Origin: Symbiodinium natans
Lineage: Eukaryota > Sar > Dinophyceae > Suessiales > Symbiodiniaceae
NCBI GenBank assembly: GCA_905221605.1
Contig: CAJNDS010002400.1
Coordinates: 347,501-411,500 of the forward strand
Length of the DNA stretch: 64,000 bases
Direction of reading: 5' to 3'
Shown: one piece after another, positions 22,358 through 31,429 of the stretch
Layout: every line of letters starts with the position of its first letter
Numbering within the stretch: the stretch's first letter is position 1
Made by a program: the position numbers and the translations under genes
Notes under the pieces: generated by a model
Seen by the model: the letters and a program-made list of their open reading frames with translations, nothing else
Database searches by the model: none
What the model was told of the DNA's origin: nothing

Positions 22358-24200
22358 GGCCCGCCTTTAAGCCCAGACAGCCCGGCATCCGAAATCGGGG
22401 CTCCGGGCCGGGGCCCGGTCATTAAAGAGGGTCCCGAATCAGTCCCACTATTGGGGGTCCGAGGGGGCCCCTGGACCACCCCCTTGCCGGATTGAGGGGG
22501 ACCAATTTTTCAAAAGGTTTCCTTAAAGGAAACCATTGGTTTCGGGCCGGTTGGAATTCCGGAAATCGGCCTTTGAAATCCCAAGGCCCGGCTTTAAAAT
22601 CAAAAGGCCCGCCTTTAAGCCCAGACAGCCCGGCATCCGAAATCGGGGCTCCGGGCCGGGGCCCGGTCATTAAAGAGGGTCCCGAATCAGTCCCACTATT
22701 GGGGGTCCGAGGGGGCCCCTGGACCACCCCCTTGCCGGATTGAGGGGGACCAATTTTTCAAAAGGTTTCCTTAAAGGAAACCATTGGTTTCGGGCCGGTT
22801 GGAATTCCGGAAATCGGCCCGTGAAATCCGAAGGCCCGGCGTTAAAACCAAAAGGCCCGCCTTTAAGCCCAGACAGCCCGGCATCCGAAAATCGGGGCTC
22901 CGGGCCGGGGCCCGGACATTAAAGAGGGTCCCGAATCAGTCCCACTATTGGGGGTCCGAGGGGGCCCCTGGACCACCCCCTTGCCGGATTGAGGGGGACC
23001 AATTTTTCAAAAGGTTTCCTTAAAGGAAACCATTGGTTTCGGGCCGGTTGGAATTCCGGAAATCGGCCTTTGAAATCCCAAGGCCCGGCTTTAAAATCAA
23101 AAGGCCCGCCTTTAAGCCCAGACAGCCCGGCATCCGAAATCGGGGCTCCGGGCCGGGGCCCGGTCATTAAAGAGGGTCCCGAATCAGTCCCACTATTGGG
23201 GGTCCGAGGGGGCCCCTGGACCACCCCTTGCCGGATTGAGGGGGACCAATTTTTCAAAAGGTTTCCTTAAAGGAAACCATTGATTGGTTTCGGGCCGGTT
23301 GGAATTCCGGAAATCGGCCTTTGAAATCCCAAGGCCCGGCTTTAAAATCAAAAGGCCCGCCTTTAAGCCCAAACAGCCCGGCATCCGAAATCGGGGCTCC
23401 GGGCCGGGGCCCGGTCATTAAAGAGGGTCCCAAATCAGTCCCACTATTGGGGGTCCGAGGGGGCCCCTGGACCACCCCCTTGCCGGATTGAGGGGGACCA
23501 ATTTTTCAAAAGGTCTCCTTAAAGGAAACCATTGGTTTCGGGCCGGTTGGAATTCCGGAAACCGGCCTTTGAAATCCCAAGGCCCGGCTTTAAAATCAAA
23601 AGGCCCGCCTTTAAGCCCAGACAGCCCGGCATCCGAAATCGGGGCTCCGGGCCGGGGCCCGGTCATTAAAGAGGGTCCCGAATCAGTCCCACTATTGGGG
23701 GTCCGAGGGGGCCCCTGGACCACCCCCTTGCCGGATTGAGGTGGACCAATTTTTCAAAAGGTTTCCTTAAAGGAAACCATTGGTTTCGGGCCGGTTGGAA
23801 TTCCGGAAATCGGCCTTTGAAATCCCAAGGCCCGGCTTTAAAATCAAAAGGCCCGCCTTTAAGCCCAGACAGCCCGGCATCCGAAAATCGGGGCTCCGGG
23901 CCGGGGCCCGGACATTAAAGAGGGTCCCGAATCAGTCCCACTATTGGGGGTCCGAGGGGGCCCCTGGACCACCCCCTTGCCGGATTGAGGGGGACCAATT
24001 GTTCAAAAGGTTTCCTTAAAGGAAACCATTGGTTTCGGGCCGGTTGGAATTCCGGAAATCGGCCTTTAAAATCCTAAGGCCCGGCTTTAAAATCAAAAGG
24101 CCCGCCTTTAAGCCCAGACAGCCCGGCATCCGAAATCGGGGCTCCGGGCCGGGGCCCGGACATTAAAGAGGGTCCCGAATCAGTCCCATTATTGGGGGGC
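22358..24200 (+). repeat. 248-bp satellite array, copy B
   Basis: About 7.4 units (starts near 22359, 22607, 22854, 23103, 23350, 23602, 23850 and 24098). Units are near-identical, with small differences such as CGAAATCGG/CGAAAATCGG and CGGTCATT/CGGACATT. The last unit stops abruptly at about 24198, where CTNAG-rich coding DNA resumes. Its ATTAAAGAGGGTCCC segment resembles TTTAAAGAGGGACTCCC at 29200-29220 near the element's right end. Confidence 0.93.
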
Positions 24201-24277
24201 CATCTGCGACACGATCTCCTAAGAAAAAAACCCTAATCTCTAAAGGAAACCCTAAGAAAGGCCTTCATCTTGCCTGA

Positions 24278-25636
24278 GCACAGGCCTTCCAAGTAAGAGC
24301 AAGAGGGGGTGGGCCACCCTCAGAAACAACCGCCAAGACACCTGAGAAGCCACAGCAGGGCAGCCCGGCTTCTCAGCAGACCGCGAGCCCAGCTTCTCAG
24401 CAGATCGCGATCACTCCTCAGTCCACAGCACGAAAAGTTCTGCAGTATGGCCTCACAAAGTTCTTCGGAACACCTGAGCAGAAGGCATCTGCTCAGCCTT
24501 TCGAGCTGCACTTGACAGGTTACCACAGGAGCCACAAGAGCAGGGCTCAGCTCGAGTTCGAAGCATCTAAGGAGGCCTTTGAAGCTCTTGTGGCTGAGAA
24601 GGAGGCAGAGGAGGACGAAGATAGGGCTCATGAGATTGCCAAGAGGAGACGACTCACTCAGGGCAAGAGGTTCACAAGAGTCGCCCCTGAGGCCGGGAAG
24701 AGGAAGTTTCAGAAAGCTCGCCTTGAGCTGACAGCCAATCGAAAGAGGCTGATTGCTGAGGACTTGGCTCAGTCCAAGTCTCAGTTTTCCACTGAGAGCA
24801 AGTTCTGGCAGGCCATGACCGAAAAGCATGGCCTGTCTAAGAAACAGCTCAGCAGGATCGTCAGCCAAAGTCAGGCCTATGCAGAAATGAGCAAGGCACC
24901 TCTTCGGAGAAGAAACTCTAAGAACAAGAAGCGAGTTAGAGTTTCGGGGGCTGGCCGGAAGGTGCCTTACCCTGAGGTCCTTGCCACGCTTTCTCAGTGG
25001 CTGGCTGTTGAGCGAGCCTGTGGCCACACGATCAGCCAGCAGGACTTCTTTCAGGAGTTCTTGTTTCAGCTGAGGCTCTCGGCCACTAAGTCTCGTCTTA
25101 GGGCAGAAGAACGTGGCCTCAGCAACCTGAAGGTGGCTGAGTTGCAGCAGGATGCTGAGGACAAAGAGGCCAGGGCTGAGAAGCTGAGCAAAAGCAAGGC
25201 CTACCGCAGGAGTTTCACTGAGAAGCTCCTGAGATGGACCAAGGCCAAGTTCACCACCTCAGAGGTCGTGAGCAACATCAGCAGCCTTGAGTCTCAGGTC
25301 AGGTGCAAGCTCACCTGGCAAGAGTTCGACTGGTGCCTCTGGCTGGCCAGCCTGAGCTCTCTTCCTGAGCTGTCTGCTGAGAAGAGGGTGTCAGACCCTG
25401 AGGACTTCGTGAAGAACAGGGCTCACTTAGCCATCGGCTTCTCCGATCAGGTGCCACTGTGGGCTAAGGCCACAGGCCGAAAGGCAGTCTTCTCTGCTGA
25501 GGAGCTCCACTCAGCTGAGACCACCAAGGACTTTTCTGAGGTCAGGGAAGCCATTGAGGATGCCATGAGGACTGACTCAGATGCAACCTTTCAGTGGTTC
25601 CCATCAGCGACACAGGTGACAGCACTCCCGGAGTAA
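24278..25636 (+). CDS. Transposon ORF2: DNA-binding and N-terminal catalytic part of transposase
   Basis: Open from 24278 (after TGA at 24275) to TAA at 25636. No ATG lies near the front, so it is probably spliced to an upstream exon or starts at a non-ATG codon. Counting from 24278: a Ser/Thr/Gln/Pro-rich lead; QYGLTKFF at 56-63, fitting the PCNA-interacting box pattern Q-x-x-L-x-x-F-F; a charged helical region; then HTH-like FWQAMTEKHGLSKKQLSRIV (176-195). A second HTH begins GAGRKVPYPEVLATLSQWLA (224-243), resembling the paired HTH of CENP-B/pogo transposases. FSDQVPLW with Asp390 fits the first catalytic aspartate block of that DDE family. A good donor, ACACAG|GTGACA at about 25614, lies near the end, and the catalytic core continues in ORF3, so the two probably form one protein. 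Confidence 0.65.
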   Translation, partial: AQAFQVRARGGGPPSETTAKTPEKPQQGSPASQQTASPASQQIAITPQSTARKVLQYGLTKFFGTPEQKASAQPFELHLTGYHRSHKSRAQLEFEASKEAFEALVAEKEAEEDEDRAHEIAKRRRLTQGKRFTRVAPEAGKRKFQKARLELTANRKRLIAEDLAQSKSQFSTESKFWQAMTEKHGLSKKQLSRIVSQSQAYAEMSKAPLRRRNSKNKKRVRVSGAGRKVPYPEVLATLSQWLAVERACGHTISQQDFFQEFLFQLRLSATKSRLRAEERGLSNLKVAELQQDAEDKEARAEKLSKSKAYRRSFTEKLLRWTKAKFTTSEVVSNISSLESQVRCKLTWQEFDWCLWLASLSSLPELSAEKRVSDPEDFVKNRAHLAIGFSDQVPLWAKATGRKAVFSAEELHSAETTKDFSEVREAIEDAMRTDSDATFQWFPSATQVTALPE

Positions 25637-28600
25637 AGAAAGCCCTCAGCTTCGGCTCAGAAGGGTCAGGCACAGTCAGAAGGGCCTGAGCTTCAGCAGC
25701 CTTAGCCCAGAGAAACCTCTGCAGACCGAGGAGAAAGCAGAGGAGGAGCAGCAGCAGAGGTTCAGGCACAGTCAGAAAGGCCCTGAGCATCAGCAGCCTA
25801 AGAAGAAACAGAAGAAGGCATTGCCTAAGGCCGGAGCTAAGACCACCTTAGGCTTCTCAGCCGACGAAAGATTCAGAATCACCTACGAGGCCCGTCAGGT
25901 GCTTCTTCAGGTTCTGGATGAGCCCAGCAAGCCAGTCGTCGGCTTAGTGGGCAAGGGGTTGCTGGTGGTGCCCGGCCAGTGGGCTCGCCTCAGCAACATC
26001 TCTCAGGACGGCAAGTGGATCCGGACTGAGAGGTTCAGGGTCGGTGCTAAGGAGAAGGTTCACTCAGCTGGTGCCTCAGTCGGCAAGATCTTGCTCAGCT
26101 ATCGAAAGCTCAGGCAGGCTCACCCTGAGCTGGTCGCTAAGCTGGACATCATGAGCCAGCCAGCTGCGAACGTCGACTCCGTGATCCTGAGCTGGGTCAT
26201 TGAGGGCCAGGCCACTGAGTACCCTTGCTCAGTCTGGCAGAGAGACTGCTTCAGCTCCGTGTTCTCAGACACGGCTGCTGAGTCGATGGCCTTAGCCCAG
26301 CAGATCAGCTGCTTAGTTGCTGCGAAGTGCACGTCTAAGCTCCAGATCACGGACTCAGACTTCGCCAGAGAGTTCAAGGGTGCCGTGAGGCACAAGCTGT
26401 CCTCCCTGAGAACAGAGTTTCAGGAGCAGCAAAAGTTCTCAGGGAAGTCTGAGGTGTGGCGAGTGGGTGCCCTTGAGATCGTCACCTCAGTGGTCTGGGC
26501 TGAGGAGCAGCTGAGGCAGAAGAACGAAGAGCAATCCTGGGTCGTGAGGGCAGCCGTCAGGAATGGCCTTCTGGCCTATCGGCCCAACCCTGAGACTGGG
26601 AGGCTTGAGACGGTCTCCGAGCAGCCCTGGGCTAAGGAGCTCGACCTCAGGATGGGCAGTCGTCGCTTCCCAGCCAGCTGGCTCTCAGAGAGGCTTAAGT
26701 GGCTGGACGACGCAGGCAAACCCATCCAGGCTGACTGGTCTCTGAGCGACTCAGCTAAGCAGATCTCCGACCTTATCAGGTGGGACTACTTCAACCCTGA
26801 GGAAGACCTTGAACAGGAGCCTGAGGATGGAGGCTTTGACTTAGACGCCGACCTTGCAGAGGACCTGGACCTGAGTCTGCAGAACAGCCTTTCCCTGAGG
26901 CTGCACCCAAAGCTCAGACGTGCAGCAGCTCGCAGAGCTCTTGAGGAGGGCTACACTGAGAGAGTGAAGGACATCAGGAAAAAAGCAGAGCTCAGAAGGG
27001 AGAGGCTGAAGCACAGGACGGCCTTCAGGGGCAAGCTTCTGCAAAGCTTGAGACAAAAGCTGATGCTGAGCAGTCGGGCAGAAGCACTCAGTCAGGTGGT
27101 CCCTGTGAGGACTGAGACCAAAGGCCAGAAACTGAGTGCAACCACGAAGCCCTCAGCAAAGAACAAGCCCTCAGCAAAGAGCAAGGCCAGCAAGTTCCTG
27201 AAGGCTTCGGCTAAGAAGAAAGCAGCTAAGAAGCACGAGCACAAGGCCACTGTAGACAAGGTCATTGCTAAGGTCACAGCCAAGAAGAAGAAGGAGAAGA
27301 AGGCTAAGGCCAAAGCTGAGCCCACAAAGACTGAGACTGAGCCCTCAGCCCTGCTGGCTCCTTTCCTTGAGAAAGAAGTCATTTGTGTCTCCGAGGCTGC
27401 TGGCCACATGCTCTTTGGCATTAAGGGCTTGGCCTCAGACTTCCAGTCAGGTCGCTACACTGTGATGACCGTGAGTGGCACCTTCGAGATCAGGTCTGAG
27501 CATCTCACGCTTTGGGAGCCCAAGACTCCTGAGTTCGTCTGGGCTCAGCTGAAATACCTCAGCAGGGCAGATACTCAGGCGATCCTCAGGGCCATCTCCT
27601 GCTGGCCTGAGCCAAAGCTGAGCTACGACGACTATGCCGACCATGGCTTAGTGCCCTTTCCTGAAACTGAGAAGCCTTTCTTGGTCGAGGATCAGTGGAT
27701 CTGGCAGGGCTGGGCCATGATGAGCTGGTCCCTGCGAAAAGCCAAGGCAGGATCCTTTGAGGAGTTCTCAGTGGAGTGCTTAGACCCTGGCCTTCCTCAC
27801 TTGCTCTTCGAGTTTCCTGAGCACTTGCTTGAGCCACGTGAAGATGCTGTTAAGAAAGCCTTCAGCAATGGTCTCAGGCTTCTGGTTCCACTGGTTAGGG
27901 CTTTGCACTGGACTTTGCTGGTGGCTCAGAGAGAGTCCCTGGACCAGACCGAGGGCTTTCAGTGGCGACTCTACGACAGCCTTCAGGAGCCCATTGAGGC
28001 CTGCACCTTGGCTCAGGTCAGGATTGGGAGCTTGCTCGATCCTCAGTTCAGCCTGCCCAAGAAGACCAACTCAGCAGTGCAGCCTCAGGGGTCACTGTTC
28101 TGCGGGTTCTATGTCTTAGCCTGGATGGAGCAGGAAGTGAGGCAGGCCCGAGGAGAATGGTTGAGGGTTTGGCCTGGGCTCCTGGCTAAGACTTGGAAGG
28201 AGAGGCTTCTCAAGATGAAGCCACATCTTGAGAAGGAGCAGAAGCTGAGGATCGCTGAGATCGAGAAGGCCTACAACAAGACTGAGGCCGAGAGAAAGGA
28301 AGCAGAGAAGAGGGTAGCCAAAGCTCAGCACGCCTTAGACACAGCCAAGGCTTCGACAACCAAGGCTGCTGTGGCTGCTAAGGAATCCCTCGACAAGAAC
28401 CTCTTCAGGTTCACCTGGAAGCATCTCAGCAAAGAAGCCACGGCCAAGATTCTGGCCTTAGAGCACTCGCCAGGGATCTGCCAGAATTGCCGATGGCAGA
28501 CAGGCTGTCCTCAGTGCCAGGCTGAGAAAGCCCTGAAGTACCACCTCACCACTGAGGCCGCTGCTCAGGGGAAGCTGCCCTTTCAGCCAGGACTGCAACT

Positions 28601-28712
28601 CTACCATCAGCCTTTTGCACTTGTCAGCCCTTTCTTGAGACCATTCCTCTGCTGCAGGACCCAAGGAATTCGCTCAGTATCTCAAAGAGATGCTCAAGGC
28701 CAACAAGCCTGA
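25637..28712 (+). CDS. Transposon ORF3: DDE-like core continuation plus Ulp1-like protease
   Basis: This frame is already open at 25620 and is unambiguous from about 25821; residue numbers count from there. There is no ATG until residue 111, consistent with splicing from ORF2. WQRDCF (Asp142) and KLQITDSDF (Asp178) match the second and third aspartate blocks of pogo-like transposases, the latter resembling TSxLQPxD; 35 residues separate them. Residues about 435-505 are Lys/Ala-rich and could target the nucleus. Residues about 680-775 look like a Ulp1/C48 cysteine protease: His696 (ALHWTLLV), Asp719 (LYDSL), Gln754 or 756 and Cys761 (QPQGSLFCGFYVL), so the triad is intact. A long charged helix follows. 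Cys887, 890, 896 and 899 form a CxxC-x5-CxxC finger. Beyond about 28657 the frame probably switches (see 28658-28764). Ulp1-type domains are known passengers of several eukaryotic transposons; fusion to this transposase type is the novel part. Confidence 0.7.
25655..25805 (+). repeat. Imperfect direct repeat at the ORF2/ORF3 junction
   Basis: TCAGGCACAGTCAGAAGGGC near 25666 recurs as TCAGGCACAGTCAGAAAGGC near 25762, each followed by CCTGAGC-TTCAGCAGCC or CCTGAGC-ATCAGCAGCC. It lies in the inferred intron or linker between the two frames, and several stops here are frame-dependent. Confidence 0.7.
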
Positions 28713-28764
28713 GCCAATTCAGGCTGAGAAGGGTAGTGAGGCTTCCGGTGCCAAAGAAACCTGA
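28658..28764 (+). CDS. Probable C-terminal exon of ORF3
   Basis: After a strong acceptor (CATTCCTCTGCTGCAG|G at 28657) a different frame reads KEFAQYLKEMLKANKPEPIQ and AEKGSEASGAKET, ending in TGA at 28764. It is more protein-like than the nominal ORF3 tail. No phase-matched donor was pinned down, so a frameshift is the alternative. Confidence 0.4.
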
Positions 28765-28890
28765 GCAAATCCCACCCAGGAATTCGCTCAGTATCTCAAA
28801 GAGATGCTCAAGGCCAACAAGCTTCAGCCAATTCAGGCTGAGAAGGGTAGTGAGGCTTCCCGCGCCAAAGAAACCTGAGCAAATCCAGGC
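28663..28890 (+). repeat. 114-bp tandem duplication of the ORF3 3' end
   Basis: The segment starting at 28663 is repeated at 28777 with only a few changes (CCTGAG/CTTCAG, CCGGTG/CCCGCG). The duplicate lies after the stop codon and is probably untranslated. Confidence 0.88.
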
Positions 28891-29267
28891 TCAGGAACAT
28901 GCCCCCTCTGGGGCCGGCCACCACTGCTGCCTCAGTTAATTATTCAGGACATCCGGCAGTCCAACAGTGCGGGTTTAGGGATGATGGATTAACTCAGTCA
29001 TCAACTTGCAGCCTGAGGCAGCATGGGCCCTCTTTTTCAAAAGCTTGAGACACCCAGGTTGAGAAGAAAACTGAGCTTTGCAGAGCTAAGGGTTTTGGAT
29101 TTGGAGGTTTGGTATTGAGGATTAATTAGTTGTTTCAATCAACTTAATTTAAAACAAGCCCCAAATCCTAACAAAAAAATCCGGATTTCGGGGGCGGTTT
29201 GTCTTTAAAGAGGGACTCCCAAACAGTCAGGGTGTCCTGAATAATTCGGCCAGTTTGTCTTTAAAGA
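28891..29267. other. Transposon right subterminal region
   Basis: CTNAG density falls away after about 29100. Two copies of TTTGTCTTTAAAGAGGG (about 29200 and 29251) lie near the end and resemble part of the satellite unit. No gene. Confidence 0.6.
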
Positions 29268-29296
29268 GGGGGCCGATACTAAAGCGGGTGCAACAT
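29268..29296 (-). repeat. Right terminal inverted repeat of the transposon
   Basis: Ends ...ACTAAAGCGGGTGCAACAT, the inverse of the left terminus, followed by TA and a CCCTAAA run. Confidence 0.8.
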
Positions 29297-30387
29297 TAAA
29301 CCCTAAACCCTAAACCCCAAACCCTGCTGAAAGTACCCAATTTCAACCTCCAAAGTCTGCGCGCCGCCACGCGCCTGAGGTGGGCTCTGCGCGTAGACTG
29401 TCTGCCTGGGCTTCCACCTTGGGCTTTGGGCTTTGGGCTTTGGGCTTTGGGCTTTGGGCTTCAGAGGCTTTGAACCCAAAAACACCCTAAACCCTAAACC
29501 CTAAACCCTAAACCCTGAACCCGACTTTTTGCAGGCAGAAGGCGGGGCCTTGAACCCTACCCTGGATGCTCAGATTCTGGACCCGATCTTTGTTCGATGG
29601 GAAAGGCCCTTCGGCCCAGGAGTCTCCCATCGCAAACCTGAAAAGCCATTTGCAGAAAACTGAGACCCCGAATCTTTGACGAGAAATGCCCTTCGGCCCA
29701 GAACGTCCTGAATGGAAACCTTAACTCACAGATGTGCTTTCGCAGCTGAAAAAGGCTTGATATGCGATTCTGTTCCGGCTGGCTCTGGCTCAGACTGGGC
29801 ATAGGGTTTTGGGTTTAGGTTTAGGGTTGAGGGATCAGGGCTTAAGCACTACAAACCCGAAATCCCAAACCTTCGTCCGAGCGCACTGCGGCTGAACGGG
29901 CTTTCCCGTGATACCGTTGGAAGGCCTGGCGGAAGGCGAAACGCGGATCGGGCAAAACCCCGAACATTCTCGGACTCGATGGACTCAAAAGGGAGCTCAC
30001 AAAAATAAGGGACCCCCAAGCTAGACCCCAAACAGTAGAACTCCCTTACAAAAAAAGTAAGGTACCCCTAACTTCGGGAGGCCGAGGAGGGTCTGGCAGG
30101 TCTCGGAGCAAAGCATTCTCCCGGCCGCATTTTGTGGGGTCGGGGTCGAAGGGGTAGTAGATGGTAGGAGTACTTGCAGGAACAATCGAGATCCCACAAA
30201 CACGATTCCGAAACAAGCCCTTCCCCCCTCATCCCTGGCAGTCCCTACAGAAACGTTCTCAAGGAAGAGGCCAGCTTCCGAAAGAAACGGATCTAAGGTT
30301 GAAGGCGATGCTAAACTGGGGCCCCTGTAGTTTTTGCTCACTTTCATAGTGTACTACATCCAGTTGAGGGATGTTGAGGGTGTACAG

Positions 30388-30481
30388 TACATGGAGGTTC
30401 ATGGGAACTTCTACGCAGGGTCATACCTAAGGTTATGACCTATTTGGGGCCGTACTTGCAAGTGCTCATGAATCTCCAACT
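30388..30481. mobile_element. Short foldback repeat, family A
   Basis: Left arm ACATGGAGGTTCATGGGAAC, right arm AAGTGCTCATGAATCTCCAA, with AAGGTTATGACC in the loop region. Confidence 0.65.
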
Positions 30482-31369
30482 ACCACCAAAAAAAGGGCCT
30501 CAAGAGCAACCTAGGTATAAAAAGGGCACCCGTTTTTGCTTTAAAAGGGGACTATAGGGGAACCTAAACCCTGTAAAAAGGGGCCCACTCCGGATCTTTC
30601 AAGAGCAACCATGTCCCTGGGCCTGGAGAACGGCAGAAGGGTCCCGGAGCCTGCAATCAGTTTAGGGTTTAGGGTTTAGGGTTTAGGGTTTTGGGTTTAG
30701 GGTTTAGGGTTTAGGGTTTAGGGTTTAGGGAGCTGTCGGTCGACTGTTGCATCTCTCCGGTGGGTCTTACTGGGCGGTTCAGGCGGGCAGCCACAACCCC
30801 AAAACTATTGCTGCACTTATGAGCCCCCCGAATCCCCTAAGTCCTCTAAGCAGGATGTTAGAAGTAGACGTATAGTTGGGGGTAGAAGTACCCATGACCC
30901 TCCAAGTCAGGTAGGCTTGAGGACCCTACCTCTGAATCGAATCTTTGGGATGTAGGGCCTACAGGGGCCACGCCTTCGGAGGGTTCAGGGTTTAGGGTTT
31001 AGGGTTTAGGGTTTAGGGTTTAGGGTTTAGGGTTTAGGCAAACCCTGATAGACTTCTAGAAAACGCCGCAACGGAGCCGAAGAAACGGAGCCGAAGCCTT
31101 GCTTGCCGCTGAGTCCCGGGCGCTCGCCGGTACAAGCTGAAGCCCGAAACCCCTAAACCCTAAACCCTAAACCCTAAACCCTAAACCCTAAACCCTAAAC
31201 CCTAAACCCTAAACCCTAAACCCTAAACCCCAAAACCCGAAACTCGCAACTCGACAGCCTCCGATCTCGACCCAGAGTCTAAATTTCAGTGGTTTGCTTA
31301 GCTCGGGGTTTCAGTCCGCACCACCCCGCCAAAACCTAAACCTCAAACCCTACATCCTTACTTGGAGGT

Positions 31370-31429
31370 TCATGGCACTTATAAACCAATTATAACTCTA
31401 CTTTTAACCCACTCATAAGCCCCTCAAGT
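31370..31429. mobile_element. Minimal foldback repeat (60 bp), family A
   Basis: Starts ACTTGGAGGTTCATGGCACT and ends ACTCATAAGCCCCTCAAGT. This is the shortest copy that still has both ends. Confidence 0.65.

Larger units (their letters stand above)
17875..23200 (+). repeat. Large duplicated segment, copy B (contig start)
   Basis: Begins TAGAGAAGATGTAATCAGTA as at 12581 and stays collinear through ORF1, the telomere blocks and into the satellite. Single-base differences (for example at 18527, 19269, 20520-20525, 21205 and about 21585) are far apart, so identity is above 99% outside the arrays. Confidence 0.85.
12445..29296 (+). mobile_element. Large TA-flanked DNA transposon with DDE transposase and Ulp1-like protease
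   Basis: Bounded by inverted repeats of about 30 bp and a TA duplication, which is the target signature of the Tc1/mariner/pogo superfamily. It encodes ORF1 (zinc ribbon and coiled coil), a small signal-peptide-like ORF, and ORF2/ORF3 (paired HTH, DDE-like aspartates, Ulp1-like protease, Cys4 finger), all on the plus strand. Its unique parts are saturated with CTNAG, absent at this density on either side. It also contains telomere-like blocks, a 10-bp array near the left end and a 248-bp satellite. The annotated length of 16.85 kb includes a 100-N gap with the same 5.2 kb on both sides. If that is an assembly overlap, the real element is about 11.6 kb. The insertion lies inside a CCCTAAA run. 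Confidence 0.75.

Noticed and set aside
17150-24019. Repeated 60-112-aa ORFs (MRGTN... and MVQGPPRTP...)
   Set aside because: They arise in each satellite unit on both strands; no start context, splice signals or divergence pattern supports translation.
12600-24200. CRISPR array
   Set aside because: The repeats are contiguous (10-mer, heptamer, 248-bp satellite) without unique spacers, and the DNA is eukaryotic.
12445-29296. Polinton/Maverick or giant-virus-like element
   Set aside because: No polymerase B, capsid, ATPase or integrase motifs were seen; the TA duplication, HTH pair and Ulp1-type (not adenovirus-type) context fit a Tc1/mariner-like transposon better.
12445-29296. LTR or LINE retroelement
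   Set aside because: No reverse transcriptase motif, no direct long terminal repeats, no poly(A) tail; the ends are inverted.
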